Source of the DNA: Vibrio tarriae
Lineage (GTDB): Bacteria > Pseudomonadota > Gammaproteobacteria > Enterobacterales > Vibrionaceae
Length of the DNA stretch: 64,000 nucleotides
Assembly (NCBI RefSeq): GCF_002216685.1
Contig: NZ_CP022353.1
Span: forward strand, 1,674,001 to 1,738,000
Direction of reading: 5' to 3'
Below, one piece after another: positions 46,891 through 56,745 of this stretch. Numbering within the stretch: position 1 is the first letter of the stretch; each line of letters starts with the position of its first letter. The notes beneath the pieces are model-generated. The model was given only the letters and a program-made list of their open reading frames with translations. It was not told the DNA's origin and did not search any database. The translations under genes and the position numbers were made by a program.

Positions 46891-48392
46891 TTCACCTCAT
46901 CCGCAGCTTGAGCTGATGAAGAGAGAGCGTTCCCTAAGATATCTTTCAGTTGGTTGCGGAGTTCGTTGATTTCTTGCTGTTGAGTCTTGTAGCTTTCAAG
47001 CAGTTCATCTGGGTCATGGCTGACCACTTCGCCTTGATACGGGTTTTTAATATCGAGGTTGAAGTTTCGGGCGATGATCTCATCAATCGAGACTTTCCAT
47101 GCATGGTTATTCTCTACGCGGCTGGCAAAGCCATCTTCTTCCTTGCCCCACCAGTCGATTTCAGCCTGAAACTCTTCAAACTTCATCGGCTTGGTTTTGC
47201 TGTAGTTCTTCACGCCCTCTGGGTATGGGTGCTCATAAAACCACACTTCTTTGGTTGGCTTGCCTTTGGTGAAGAACAGAATGTTGGTTTTAATGCCCGT
47301 GTACGGGTTAAACACGCCGTTTGGCAGGCGCACAATGGTGTGCAGGTTACATTCTTCGGTCAGCAACTTTTTAATTTTGGTTTTTACGCCTTCACCAAAC
47401 AAAGTGCCATCCGGCAATACCACACCCGCACGGCCGCCGCTCTTGGTATCAGAGCCTGGCTCCAGTACTTCAATAATCAGTTGTAGGAACAAATCCGCCG
47501 TTTCACGAGTTTGCATTTCCGCTGGAAAGTTCTTTTCAATCCCGTCTTCTTCGGTACCGCCAAACGGTGGGTTGGTCGCAATCACGTTAATGTTGCTGTC
47601 CCAGTTGGAAAGTGGCTTATTCAGCGTGTTGTCGTGTTTGATTTGCGATGGCACTTCAATGCCATGCAGCATCATGTTGGTGATACACAGCAGGTGCGGC
47701 AGCTGTTTTTTCTCAACGCCGTGGAATTGCTTCTGGAACGTCTCGTACTGCTCGCTGGTTTTTGGTTTGTAATGTGCGTTGATGTGATTGATAGCGCAAG
47801 TTAAGAAACCGCCCGTACCACATGAAGGGTCAAACACGTTCTCGCCCAGTTTTGGGTCAAGACGGTCAACAATAAAACGGGTCACCGCACGCGGCGTGTA
47901 GAACTCACCAGCATTACCCGCGCTTTGCAGGTCACGCAGGATTTGCTCGTAGATATCACCAAACAGATGGCGTTCATCAGTATCGGTAAAGTCGATTTCA
48001 TTCAGCTTGTTGATCACCTGACGCAGCAAGGTACCGTTTTTCATGTAGTTGTAGGCATCGCTGAACGCTTCTTTCACCACATAGCCGCGTGGGTTGGTGT
48101 CCACTGGCGCTGCCATGTTTTTCAGGTTGTAGAATAAGTCGTCGTTCACAAACTCCAGTAACTTGTCACCGGTAATGCCCTGGGCATCAGCCGCCCAATT
48201 ACGCCACAGGTACCTTTCGTTAATTGGCGCTTTGTAATCATCCAGTTCTAGCTCTAATTCTTCTTCCTGTGCATCGAATACTTTAAGGAACAACAACCAA
48301 GAAAGCTGGCCAAGGCGCTGTGCATCACCGTCGACACCCGCGTCTTTACGCATGATGTCTTGAATGGATTTGATTACGGAACTGATCGACAT
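46887..48392 (-). CDS. hsdM: Type I restriction-modification DNA methyltransferase HsdM
   Basis: A 501-residue N6-adenine methyltransferase. The SAM-binding motif I is VFDPSCGTGGFL near residue 190. The catalytic motif IV is NPPFGG in VIATNPPFGGTEEDG. The helical N-terminal domain (MRKDAGVDGDAQRLGQLSWL) and AGEFYTPRAVTRFIVD are typical of HsdM. With HsdS it marks host DNA; with HsdR added it cuts unmodified DNA. It is separated from hsdR by an unrelated transporter gene. Confidence 0.95.
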   Translation of the reverse strand: MSISSVIKSIQDIMRKDAGVDGDAQRLGQLSWLLFLKVFDAQEEELELELDDYKAPINERYLWRNWAADAQGITGDKLLEFVNDDLFYNLKNMAAPVDTNPRGYVVKEAFSDAYNYMKNGTLLRQVINKLNEIDFTDTDERHLFGDIYEQILRDLQSAGNAGEFYTPRAVTRFIVDRLDPKLGENVFDPSCGTGGFLTCAINHINAHYKPKTSEQYETFQKQFHGVEKKQLPHLLCITNMMLHGIEVPSQIKHDNTLNKPLSNWDSNINVIATNPPFGGTEEDGIEKNFPAEMQTRETADLFLQLIIEVLEPGSDTKSGGRAGVVLPDGTLFGEGVKTKIKKLLTEECNLHTIVRLPNGVFNPYTGIKTNILFFTKGKPTKEVWFYEHPYPEGVKNYSKTKPMKFEEFQAEIDWWGKEEDGFASRVENNHAWKVSIDEIIARNFNLDIKNPYQGEVVSHDPDELLESYKTQQQEINELRNQLKDILGNALSSSAQAADEVK

Positions 48393-48499
48393 GATTTAAC
48401 TGCTTTTGAAATGCGAAAATTTGTGCGCATTGTAGCGCATTTACTGCCGTTAATTGAGCAGAAGTCAGCATTGACGAGAGTTAAGTGGCGAGAATATAA

Positions 48500-48524
48500 G
48501 CAACCCTGTACGAACAGGGCTGCC
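48500..48524 (-). terminator. Hairpin after the MATE-like transporter gene
   Basis: The inverted repeat CCCTGT-ACGA-ACAGGG (48504-48519) can extend by a few flanking pairs. It lies 22 bp after the stop of the 48546 gene and upstream of hsdM. There is no clean T-run, so it may be a weak terminator or a message-stabilising structure. Confidence 0.5.
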
Positions 48525-48545
48525 TGAATTTATCACCTGAACATA

Positions 48546-49874
48546 TTAACCGAGTACGGGTTTGGTGGTGACGCTTTCACAACTCTGATTTGCCCTCAAC
48601 CAGCGGTATAAACCCATAGTGATGATCGCATCGAACGTTATGCCCACACCAAACATGAAAGCGATACCCTCCAATGTCGGTTCGAACCACCCCAACTGAT
48701 AGGCCACAAAGGCAGAACCATAGAAGAGCGTATTAACGGCTAAAGACTGATAAAGCATTAAGTCCGTGCGGCCAATTCCGTAGAAGTAGCTGTCAATAAC
48801 GTTATTAAACGCAAACACTACATAAAAACCTAACATCAAGAGAACTAAATTCGTCACTTGTTGATGGTCACTGACACCCATGATGTGGGCGATAAAATCA
48901 TCCCATAGTGGTACGGAGAGCAGCCAGCACAAGACAACGAGTCCTGTTAGTTTGAAATACACATTGACCTTCTCGACTGAAAGACCATTCGAGCAAGCGG
49001 CATCTCGCTTAATTAACTGCCCCAGAGCCATGACAGGTAATAGTAACCATCCCCAAATAAATTGGTTGGATACCCAAAAAACACCCGCTTGCTGAACCTG
49101 ATTAACCAACTGCAATATCATCACGATAAATGCGGTATTGCGAACGAAAGATTCTAATCCTGACTTAACACCTATTTTCATCCATTCTTTCATCCACGAT
49201 ACTGAATGGAATGCCAGCTTCGGATTGAACAACCCTTCTCGATAGAGCCAACAAAGCGCGATGATGCACAAAATAGTGTTCACTGTGATGTTGGTGTAAG
49301 CAACGCCATTTACTCCCAACTGAAGCGAATACGACAACTGGCTTACAAACAAACTGTCAAAGCCGATTATCAACAAAGATTTCAAAGCGATAAATGCATA
49401 CAACCTTCCCCGCTCATCACGCAAAACAAGAACCAGAAAGCAAAGCTCCAACAGGCTTGAAATGAGAATGGCGATAGATTCAAGGCGTATGTAACTCGTG
49501 GTTTTATCCACCAACTCAGCACCTTGCTGCATTGCTTGGATTAAATCAGGTGCAAACATAATCACACCGAATGTTATCGTCGCGTACACAGCGACAACCG
49601 CAGCCATTGCACCATTTAAACGCTCAGTAAATGTCATTCTGTCGACAGTCAGTGCTTGGCCAAGAATGTAAGCTAGCGGGATAAGCATAGCTTCGTTGAT
49701 CACTTCATAACCGATATTTAGCCATGCCACCTGAGCTGCGATACTAAAGGCCCATGGGTCAGGAATACTGCCAAGAAAGAAAACACGGAAAGTTGAGTAA
49801 ATCGCGGGTATGAGCCCAGATAGTAGAAGTATCAACAGCAGTTTATAGTTGACCGCTTTCGAGTGTGGAAGCAT
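48546..49874 (-). CDS. MATE-like multidrug/polysaccharide transporter family membrane protein
   Basis: A 442-residue protein with about twelve hydrophobic spans (for example LLLILLLSGLIPAIYSTFRV, VVLCWLLSVPLWDDFIAHIM and LVLLMLGFYVVFAFNNVIDS). The overall pattern resembles the MATE/MOP flippase superfamily. It stands between hsdR and hsdM on the same strand, so it may be transcribed with them, although no functional link between this transporter class and restriction is known to me. The substrate is unknown. Confidence 0.72.
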   Translation of the reverse strand: MLPHSKAVNYKLLLILLLSGLIPAIYSTFRVFFLGSIPDPWAFSIAAQVAWLNIGYEVINEAMLIPLAYILGQALTVDRMTFTERLNGAMAAVVAVYATITFGVIMFAPDLIQAMQQGAELVDKTTSYIRLESIAILISSLLELCFLVLVLRDERGRLYAFIALKSLLIIGFDSLFVSQLSYSLQLGVNGVAYTNITVNTILCIIALCWLYREGLFNPKLAFHSVSWMKEWMKIGVKSGLESFVRNTAFIVMILQLVNQVQQAGVFWVSNQFIWGWLLLPVMALGQLIKRDAACSNGLSVEKVNVYFKLTGLVVLCWLLSVPLWDDFIAHIMGVSDHQQVTNLVLLMLGFYVVFAFNNVIDSYFYGIGRTDLMLYQSLAVNTLFYGSAFVAYQLGWFEPTLEGIAFMFGVGITFDAIITMGLYRWLRANQSCESVTTKPVLG

Positions 49875-49951
49875 TCAATCTCCATATTGATTTGCTTTGT
49901 GATGACAAAGGGCTACTTATCTCCAGCAGCCCAGAAGAAATGAGTAAGTGT

Positions 49952-52408
49952 TTATGCCGTTTGGTAGATCTCTGATTCCAGTTCGTTGACTGCTTTCAGG
50001 TAGGTTTCCTTATCACCAAAGCCTTTTTTGATGATTTCTGTCGGGCGACCTATTTCGTTGAACGGTGCGACTTTAAGCACTGTGATGCTTTCAATTTCAC
50101 TGACGCCAGCATCGGCATATTTCTCAAGAAGGTTGCTCAAGACTTCCTTCGCGACATCGCTATATTTGGTGAAGTAGTTGCGCTTCTTAACGTTATCAGC
50201 CCGCTCTTTGCGAGTCAGTGGCGGTTGGTCATACACAACGTGGCAGATCATATCGAAGGGATCCATGTCCTTGCCCACTTCCTGCTCCAACGCTTCCCAA
50301 ATAATGCCTATCTCAGCTAACTCATCGATAATGGCCTGCTTGCGGTCAGCATCGTTCCATTTGCGGGTGAAGTCATCTAGCGAGGTAAACTGTGTTGCCA
50401 TGGCTTTGCGGGTGTAGTCTTTGAATGATTCCGTCACCAATTTTCCGTCGCTGTCGTAATACTGAACACGCTCTGCAATCTTCTTCACTTCAACACCCGA
50501 AACATAAAATTTTCGGACTTCTTCTTGGATAGGTTCATCTGGGCTAGGACCGAATGTATCGCCACCTGAAGGTTTATAGGGTGGCGTTGGCTCTAGAATC
50601 GTATCTGGGTCAATGTCATCACCAAACGGTGACTCACCATCCACAACTGCCTCACCGTTTTCATCTTCCGGTATACCATCGACAATATCATCGAGGTCTT
50701 CAGGATTTTCAAAATCTTCCGGTTTGGTGACTTTCACCCGCTCCGGAGTGCCATCAAAACGCTCATCGGCAAAAAGCTCGGTGGCCTTTTTGAAGTCGAG
50801 AATAGAGAACCAGAGTTTGCCGAACTTGTCATCTATGCGGGTACCACGACCGATGATCTGCTTAAACTTGGTCATGGACTTAATAGTTTGATCAATAACG
50901 ATTAACTTACAAGTCTTAGAGTCTACGCCTGTAGTCATCAACTCAGAGGTCGTCGCTATCACTGGATAAGCTTTCTTCGGATTTGTGAAGTTGTCCAATT
51001 GGGCTTTGCCAGTTTCATCATCACCAGTGATTTTCATAACATACTTATCATTCTTAGCCATTTGCTCTGGGTTGCAATTGGCAAGGGCTCGACGCATACG
51101 CTCAGCGTGATCGATGTCGTTACAAAAAACGATGGTTTTCGCCATCGGGTCAGTGCGTTTCAGATAGTTGGTAATCGTTTGGGCGACTAGTTCCGTCCGC
51201 TCATCAATCACCATGGTTCGGTCGAAATCGCTCTGATTGTATATACGGTCAGTAATAATCTCGCCACGTTTGTCTACTTGACCTTTGGTTGGCCGCCAGC
51301 CTTGAAGATCAATATCGATATCCACGCGCACAACTTTGTAGGGCGCAAGGAAGCCATCTTCAATGCCTTGTTTGAGCGAGTAAGTGTAAATAGGATCACC
51401 AAAATATTCAGAATTTGATTCTGTATTTGTTTCTTTTGGAGTCGCAGTTAATCCAATTTGAGTAGCAGAATCAAAATACTCCAGTATTTCTCTCCAAGCA
51501 CTTTCTTTAGAGGCACTCCCCCTATGGCACTCATCGACGATAATCAAATCGAAAAAGTCACGTGATACTTGTTTAAATACCTTTTGATGGTCTTCTTGAC
51601 CAGTCGTCGACTGATATAACGCTAGTTGAACTTCATATGCAGGATCAATTTCCCTTCCGGTAATCTTTGTCATCACATCTTTAAAAGGGAGGAAATCCTT
51701 TCGCATCGGATCATCAACAAGAAAGTTCCTATCCGCGAGAAATAGAATTCGTTTCTTTACGTTGGCTTTCCATAGCTTCCACATGATCTGAGAAGCGGTG
51801 TAAGTTTTTCCAGTACCAGTAGCCATAACAAGGAGGATGCGATTCTGGCCTCGCGAGATTGCTTCAATTGTTTTACTGATAGCATTTAGTTGGTAGTAAC
51901 GCGGCGATTTACCACTACCGTCATCGTAGTAATCTTGAGTGATCAGCGGTAATTGTTCTTCTGTGTATCCTTTCCACTGGCAGTATTTCTCCCACAGCAT
52001 GGCTGGAGATGGGAAATCCTCAAGGCGGATTTCAGCCTCGATCTGATCGGAGTTTGTTTTATCGTGAAAGATATAACCATCACCATTGGTAGCAAAAACA
52101 AATGGCACATCAAGCAAGGAAGCATAGTTCAATCCTTGCTGCATCCCTTTGCCCACTTCGTGCTTATTAGCTTTCGCCTCTACCACAGCCAGAGGTATGT
52201 TGGGTTTGTGATAAAGCACTATGTCTGCCGCTTTCGATTTTTTACGTGCAGCAATCTGTCCGCGTACAACGACTTTACCATCTCGGAGTTTGACCTCCTG
52301 ACGGATTTGAGTCATACGATCCCAACCAGCCTCTTCAATGCTAGGGAGAACAAATTTGCTGATGATATCGGCTTCTGTGAGCTTAGATTTGTTGATGCTA
52401 GAGGTCAT
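49952..52408 (-). CDS. hsdR: Type I restriction enzyme endonuclease/translocase subunit HsdR
   Basis: About 818 residues from ATG 52408; the frame can be opened to a TTG at 52417. The N-terminal PD-(D/E)XK nuclease part has [22 protein letters not shown]. The SF2 motor follows with Walker [13 protein letters not shown], the box [17 protein letters not shown] and motif [12 protein letters not shown]. An acidic linker ([19 protein letters not shown]) joins it to a C-terminal helical domain for assembly with HsdM. It resembles the EcoEI type of HsdR. It cuts unmodified foreign DNA after translocation. Confidence 0.95.
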   Translation of the reverse strand: MTSSINKSKLTEADIISKFVLPSIEEAGWDRMTQIRQEVKLRDGKVVVRGQIAARKKSKAADIVLYHKPNIPLAVVEAKANKHEVGKGMQQGLNYASLLDVPFVFATNGDGYIFHDKTNSDQIEAEIRLEDFPSPAMLWEKYCQWKGYTEEQLPLITQDYYDDGSGKSPRYYQLNAISKTIEAISRGQNRILLVMATGTGKTYTASQIMWKLWKANVKKRILFLADRNFLVDDPMRKDFLPFKDVMTKITGREIDPAYEVQLALYQSTTGQEDHQKVFKQVSRDFFDLIIVDECHRGSASKESAWREILEYFDSATQIGLTATPKETNTESNSEYFGDPIYTYSLKQGIEDGFLAPYKVVRVDIDIDLQGWRPTKGQVDKRGEIITDRIYNQSDFDRTMVIDERTELVAQTITNYLKRTDPMAKTIVFCNDIDHAERMRRALANCNPEQMAKNDKYVMKITGDDETGKAQLDNFTNPKKAYPVIATTSELMTTGVDSKTCKLIVIDQTIKSMTKFKQIIGRGTRIDDKFGKLWFSILDFKKATELFADERFDGTPERVKVTKPEDFENPEDLDDIVDGIPEDENGEAVVDGESPFGDDIDPDTILEPTPPYKPSGGDTFGPSPDEPIQEEVRKFYVSGVEVKKIAERVQYYDSDGKLVTESFKDYTRKAMATQFTSLDDFTRKWNDADRKQAIIDELAEIGIIWEALEQEVGKDMDPFDMICHVVYDQPPLTRKERADNVKKRNYFTKYSDVAKEVLSNLLEKYADAGVSEIESITVLKVAPFNEIGRPTEIIKKGFGDKETYLKAVNELESEIYQTA

Positions 52409-52737
52409 TAATGCCAACTGTACAACTAACTGGATGTTGGCATTATAACCGAGTTTAAATTCTTGAGGAGGCGAATAATGTTAGTTGTATTGACTAACTC
52501 ACTAATCTATTTAGAAAAATGAGAAAAACTCTCTGTTTGAAGTAACCTAAAGCCAACAATTCCCGCGATTAATAATTACTCCATATGAAATGCATTAATT
52601 TCATAACAAAGAATTGAATATTAGGTCCCTTTGATTCTGATTATCTATGGTTTTAAATATTGGCAGTTATGTAGCCTCTTCGACTCTTTGTTTAAGAGCA
52701 TTAAAATTAACCGCTCATCCAAATTCAACTCTGCAAG

Positions 52738-52864
52738 GGGGATAAACCATACATCAACGTCGCTCTACCCCAATTGCGTCTGCTGGTTGGCAGCGACCTC
52801 CACCATCGAGATGGCTTCACACTGCATAGTGAGACAAAAAGTGATTTTGCCCCTCGTTATCCCC
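52738..52864 (+). ncRNA. Second candidate structured RNA, between hsdR and the 52907 gene
   Basis: Within a 490-bp gap without a gene, the outer arms GGGGATAA (52738-52745) and TTATCCCC (52857-52864) pair perfectly. Inside lie GTCGCT with AGCGAC (52759-52797, with an inner CCAATTG/TGGTTGG stem), CCAT-CGAG-ATGG (52803-52814), CACT-GCAT-AGTG (52820-52831) and CAAAA-AGTGA-TTTTG (52835-52849). The inner stem has G-U pairs that favour a plus-strand RNA. No RT gene is near, so a retron is unlikely. The rest of the 52418-52906 gap shows only AT-rich sequence and a small hairpin at 52684-52698. Confidence 0.4.
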
Positions 52865-52906
52865 ACACCGAACTATCCACGAACACATTTTGTCACTTTC
52901 TTAGCA

Positions 52907-53434
52907 TTATAGTGACTCCAATTTACTCAGAGCATTCACTCTTCCCAATAGCTCAGCTGAGTATTCTTTTGATTTGTCATAAAGCGGCTTAATAAGAGCT
53001 GACTGAGCAGGAAAATGAGTAAGCACACGCTTATATTCTTCAACTTCCCCTAACAGAATTCTAAGCTCAGCTTCGGACTGCGCTTTTTCTTGGGATATAT
53101 ACCTAATGAAAGGCTGTTGAATGCTATTTGCCAAGCCTGTTTTCGCGGATGGTAAATTTGTGCGATGCGCAGAAATAAACTCTACTGATTTGAACGCAGA
53201 GGTTTTGAAATAGCGTGATTTTTCGTTAGCCTGATTGTTTCTTTTCTCAAGGTATCCCCGTTCTGCAAGTTGATAAAGCTGGCGATAAAGCATTTTTCTG
53301 AGTTCATTTTTGTTGAATACGCCCACTGTTGCGTACAATAGTCTATTTCTTAGTTCCAGTACCGTGAAACCATCCATTTCTTTATCTATCAATGCTTTAT
53401 ATAGCCATTGGTTAAGGGGTACTTTTCGATTCAT
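52907..53434 (-). CDS. Hypothetical protein with possible winged-helix N-terminus
   Basis: 175 residues. The first about 90 residues look like a winged helix (PLNQWLYKALIDKEMDGFTV, then ELRKMLYRQLYQLAERGYLE). The C-terminal half is a helical, probably coiled-coil segment (EAELRILLGEVEEYKRVLTH). No family is recognised. It is divergent from xre, and both promoters share the Xre operators at 53457-53508, so it is probably part of the element's own regulatory core rather than cargo. Confidence 0.65.
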   Translation of the reverse strand: MNRKVPLNQWLYKALIDKEMDGFTVLELRNRLLYATVGVFNKNELRKMLYRQLYQLAERGYLEKRNNQANEKSRYFKTSAFKSVEFISAHRTNLPSAKTGLANSIQQPFIRYISQEKAQSEAELRILLGEVEEYKRVLTHFPAQSALIKPLYDKSKEYSAELLGRVNALSKLESL

Positions 53435-53456
53435 TGCACTATTTCACCCATCAAAA

Positions 53457-53508
53457 ACTTAGGATTGCTAAGTATACAAAAATCGGTAAAACTTAGACAA
53501 TCTAAGTT
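53457..53508. promoter_or_regulatory. Two Xre-type operators in the divergent xre promoter region
   Basis: Operator one is ACTTAGGATTGCTAAGT (53457-53473). Operator two is AACTTAGACAATCTAAGTT (53490-53508), with 8-bp arms around CAA. Both match the palindrome in front of tniQ (41373-41393). They lie between the minus-strand 52907 gene and the plus-strand xre gene, and would give autoregulation of xre and coordinate control of its neighbour. Confidence 0.82.
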
Positions 53509-53535
53509 ATCGAAAGGTTGAAAAGAAATGTGTAA

Positions 53536-53844
53536 GTGCATAAAGACAACCCAATCCCAACGAGGCTTAAAGAAGCCCGCAAAAAAGCTGGCATTACCCA
53601 GAAAGATCTGGGTATCAGAATTGGTATGGAACCTAGCTCGGCGAGTGGGCGGATGAACCACTATGAGAAAGGGAGACATGTACCCGATCTTGGCACGCTC
53701 GAACGAATGGCTGAAGAGTTAAACGTACCACTAAACTACTTTTTCTGTAGAAACGAGTTAAGTGCTGAACTGGCTTGCGTGATTGACAAAATGAGTGATG
53801 AAGAGAAAGCAGCGCTGTTGGAAAAGTTGAAAGCAACTAAATAA
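53536..53844 (+). CDS. Xre-family transcriptional regulator of the transposon
   Basis: A 102-residue protein from GTG 53536. The HTH_3 domain covers about residues 8-70 (RLKEARKKAGITQKDLGIRI and LGTLERMAEELNVPLNYFF). A short C-terminal tail may serve dimerisation. Xre proteins in I-F3 CASTs are known to control expression of the targeting genes and att guide. Here the shared palindromes in front of xre, the 52907 gene and tniQ point the same way. It is the only plus-strand intact gene in the element and converges on tnsC with a 3-bp gap. Confidence 0.87.
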   Translation: MHKDNPIPTRLKEARKKAGITQKDLGIRIGMEPSSASGRMNHYEKGRHVPDLGTLERMAEELNVPLNYFFCRNELSAELACVIDKMSDEEKAALLEKLKATK

Positions 53845-53847
53845 AAA

Positions 53848-54834
53848 CTAACCCAATAGAGCTGCTAATGGTATGTCTTTAAATATTTGTTTAGTAAATT
53901 TGATTTCGCCATTTTCGGGGTCAATGATGAACCCCTCGTACTCAATAACTTGCGGTACCAATAGCTTTTCCAACTCTGTTGTAAACGGATTCGTTACATC
54001 GGGACCATTGATTCTCTCGAATCCCAATGTAAATTCGTCGTTGGTGATTGCTGATTTACCTGATAGCAGCGCTAGCTCTAATGCATAGCCGACTAACTCT
54101 TTAATGGCTCCCAGCATCCCTTTGGTAGCCGATAATAATCGCATTGCGATATCCATCTCTGAAAGCTCCGGTTGAACAGAAATAGGAAGCTGCTTTTCAA
54201 GCTCTTCAAGTAAATCGATGTATACATCTAACGAAGATTCCGATGTTATTCGAATATAAGGCAGTTCTCTTTTAACCATAATTCGTCTATCCCACTGTGA
54301 ATCTTCCAAAATAAGTTTAGCAGTAGGAATCCCAATAAAGACTATAGGTAACCGGCACTCATCACTTATCATCTTTAATCGGTCACGTATTTTTTGTCTT
54401 TCTTTAGGAGATGCACATTCAAACAATTCTTGAGCTTCTTCTATGACCAACAGTTTAAGATTGGATTTCTTAACACTATTGATGAAATAATCCTGTAAAC
54501 CAATTTCTGAACGTTTAGAGCGAGTGTTATAAGGAATACCCAACTTATCAATTGCCCAGATAAGTGTTTCGATAAAACTTGGTCTGACGCGAGTGATTAA
54601 CACTTCATTGTCATTAAAATGATATTTTGCATAATGATTAATAAGTGATGTTTTGCCCGCACCTGTGCCACCAGTTATAAGCATAGATGGCGTAAAATTG
54701 CCAAATTGACTGCGACGTACAATCCAATCAAGGCCATCGAATATCTGTTGCACATCTGGATAAATAACGAATGAATTGTGGTATTGAGTTAGTAATTCAT
54801 CGACAGCAATTTCTTGTTTAGCAGATAGATTCAT
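53848..54834 (-). CDS. tnsC: Transposition regulator TnsC (AAA+ ATPase)
   Basis: A 328-residue AAA+ protein. Walker A is GGTGAGKT (residues 55-62) and Walker B LLVIEEAQE (about 128-136). It forms a ring on target DNA, is loaded by the Cascade-TniQ complex and calls in TnsA-TnsB. It gives immunity against repeated insertion with TnsB. It overlaps tnsB by 4 bp and is the last gene of the tnsABC operon. Confidence 0.94.
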   Translation of the reverse strand: MNLSAKQEIAVDELLTQYHNSFVIYPDVQQIFDGLDWIVRRSQFGNFTPSMLITGGTGAGKTSLINHYAKYHFNDNEVLITRVRPSFIETLIWAIDKLGIPYNTRSKRSEIGLQDYFINSVKKSNLKLLVIEEAQELFECASPKERQKIRDRLKMISDECRLPIVFIGIPTAKLILEDSQWDRRIMVKRELPYIRITSESSLDVYIDLLEELEKQLPISVQPELSEMDIAMRLLSATKGMLGAIKELVGYALELALLSGKSAITNDEFTLGFERINGPDVTNPFTTELEKLLVPQVIEYEGFIIDPENGEIKFTKQIFKDIPLAALLG

Positions 54835-56744
54835 TCTTTAGACCTTTTCATCGCTTTGCGTTTATTCCAGAGCGATTTTAGATTGTCTACAGGAGTAGAC
54901 TCGTCAAGGTTGTCATCTAACGGCTTATTTTTGTTTTCTAAAGCATTCTGTATGGACATAGGCTGCTCATTTGATATACCTGAAAGAGCTGCCATTTTCT
55001 TACCATGTTTGGCTTTTTTCGCTCGACTCTCAACTGACATTAAAGAAAGGTGCTCTTGCTCCGTTTTAATACGTTCATGAAGTGCCTGCCGAGCTTTCGC
55101 TAATGATAAAGCATCCACTTGGCCTTTTATAAAATCACGATGTATTTTAGTAATGCGAACATGCTCACTCAGTGACAGATTCTTTGTGTATCCCAAAGGA
55201 TCGTATTTGCAGGGAACTTCGATGTATCCACCGATTTCCTCCAGATAAACGAATATGCTAGACAGATCATCGGGGTCAATTTTTATTGTTTTCTTACGAG
55301 ACTCTTTTGTTTGTGGGTACTGCTTCCGATATTGTTCTAACGCCACATTGTCATACATTAAGTGCTTATATTTTATACCTTTAGTTGTCACAACGCCTTC
55401 ATGAGTAACCCCCATAATGATTCGAAACTGCTTTTCATCTCGGTCACTAAGCGCTGCGGGTGGCAAGGCTTCTTCACTCTTTTTCCAATGGTAATTGGGA
55501 ATCTTCGTATTCCGAGAGTCAGGGGAGGCATTATGAACATCAATGATCCAACGATGTAGCTCTTCAACAAAACTACTAAATCGCATTACAGCGTCTTTTT
55601 GTGGGTCATACCGATCTTTTTCCAATATATTCGAAAAAGTTTTCCCCGGAACCCATCCAACAATTCCCTGAATGATTTCTAAAAATTTCCTTTCAACCCG
55701 AGGCTTTTCCCACGGTTGCCCCACTTTACAATATTCAACATGTATTCCAGCTTCCATACAGGCTTGCTCTAAGCTTTTTGACCAAAACTCAGCGCCATTA
55801 TCAACAACCAGTGTTTCCATTTTCCCGTGGCATAGCCAGTCATTAGTTAGCTCAATATTCAAATCATGAACATAATCTTTGCTTTTTACCGAATGGATGA
55901 TCGCTTTAGCAACAGATACATAGCTAGGGGGATTGAAACCAAGATGGAAACCAATAATACAGCCACTAAACACATCGACCAGTAACGTCAAATAGGCTCT
56001 ACCTAATGGTATGAGTAAATCATCATCAAGAAGGATTAAATCGAGTGGTGTATGGTCTAGCTCTACACGTTCCAATATTCTTGAGGTTCGAACCGATGAT
56101 TGGTAGTAGTTGAAAAGTTTATTCGCATAATTTGGACCAAATCGTTTTAATGCAACTTCATAAGGGGGAAGTTTTTTCAGTCTTTCTTTAAACGCCTGAT
56201 AACTAACTTTGGATATTTGACCGGAGATAATATTGCTGTTTTCAATTTCGATTCTGTCGCAGTAAAACTGATACGCTTGTGAATAGTTGGGTCTTTTTGC
56301 ATCAAGGAAACGTTCGGTGGCCTCAACAAAAAAAGCTTCGTCATCAATAATACGCTTAGTTCTATTACCTTTTGAGTGATTGTGATCAACTAAACACACA
56401 ATGTTTCCATCGTTCTCACAAAAGGATTTATACCAACGAATAACTGATTTGTAACTTGGCCGTTTGATCGATAAGTTGGGACTGTATTTATCAATTAAAG
56501 GGTTAATATTTTTAGGTGTCCAACCACCAGATATCTCTTTAGCGACAGAAGAAATAAGTTTGTATCGCTCCAATGCCTTGTTTTTCTGTTCTTCAGAAAA
56601 AGATGACAGGTCTCGCTCATGAATAGTGACTGAATCAAGTGGTAGGTATTGTTTTCGAGTTAGCTTAGCCTCAGAAGTTGAATCATATTCGGCCTGAGTA
56701 TTATCTGTTATGGATTCAAACTCATCATCAAAAGGCATGACCAT
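54831..56744 (-). CDS. tnsB: Transposase TnsB (DDE family)
   Basis: 637 residues of the retroviral-type integrase family. The catalytic triad is D230 (VELDHTPLDL), D315 (LVVDNGAEFW) and E351 (PRVERKFLE). N-terminal helix-turn-helix domains bind the GCATAAnnTGTCC repeats at the element ends, and a C-terminal tail contacts TnsC. It cuts the 3' ends and joins them to target DNA. It starts 1 bp after tnsA ends. Confidence 0.95.
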   Translation of the reverse strand: MVMPFDDEFESITDNTQAEYDSTSEAKLTRKQYLPLDSVTIHERDLSSFSEEQKNKALERYKLISSVAKEISGGWTPKNINPLIDKYSPNLSIKRPSYKSVIRWYKSFCENDGNIVCLVDHNHSKGNRTKRIIDDEAFFVEATERFLDAKRPNYSQAYQFYCDRIEIENSNIISGQISKVSYQAFKERLKKLPPYEVALKRFGPNYANKLFNYYQSSVRTSRILERVELDHTPLDLILLDDDLLIPLGRAYLTLLVDVFSGCIIGFHLGFNPPSYVSVAKAIIHSVKSKDYVHDLNIELTNDWLCHGKMETLVVDNGAEFWSKSLEQACMEAGIHVEYCKVGQPWEKPRVERKFLEIIQGIVGWVPGKTFSNILEKDRYDPQKDAVMRFSSFVEELHRWIIDVHNASPDSRNTKIPNYHWKKSEEALPPAALSDRDEKQFRIIMGVTHEGVVTTKGIKYKHLMYDNVALEQYRKQYPQTKESRKKTIKIDPDDLSSIFVYLEEIGGYIEVPCKYDPLGYTKNLSLSEHVRITKIHRDFIKGQVDALSLAKARQALHERIKTEQEHLSLMSVESRAKKAKHGKKMAALSGISNEQPMSIQNALENKNKPLDDNLDESTPVDNLKSLWNKRKAMKRSKE

Positions 56745-56745
56745 T

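Noticed and set aside
52631..52912. Plus-strand frame of 93 codons in the gap between hsdR and the 52907 gene
   Set aside because: Composition is unlike a protein, it has no ribosome site, and it overlaps the hairpin-rich RNA candidate.
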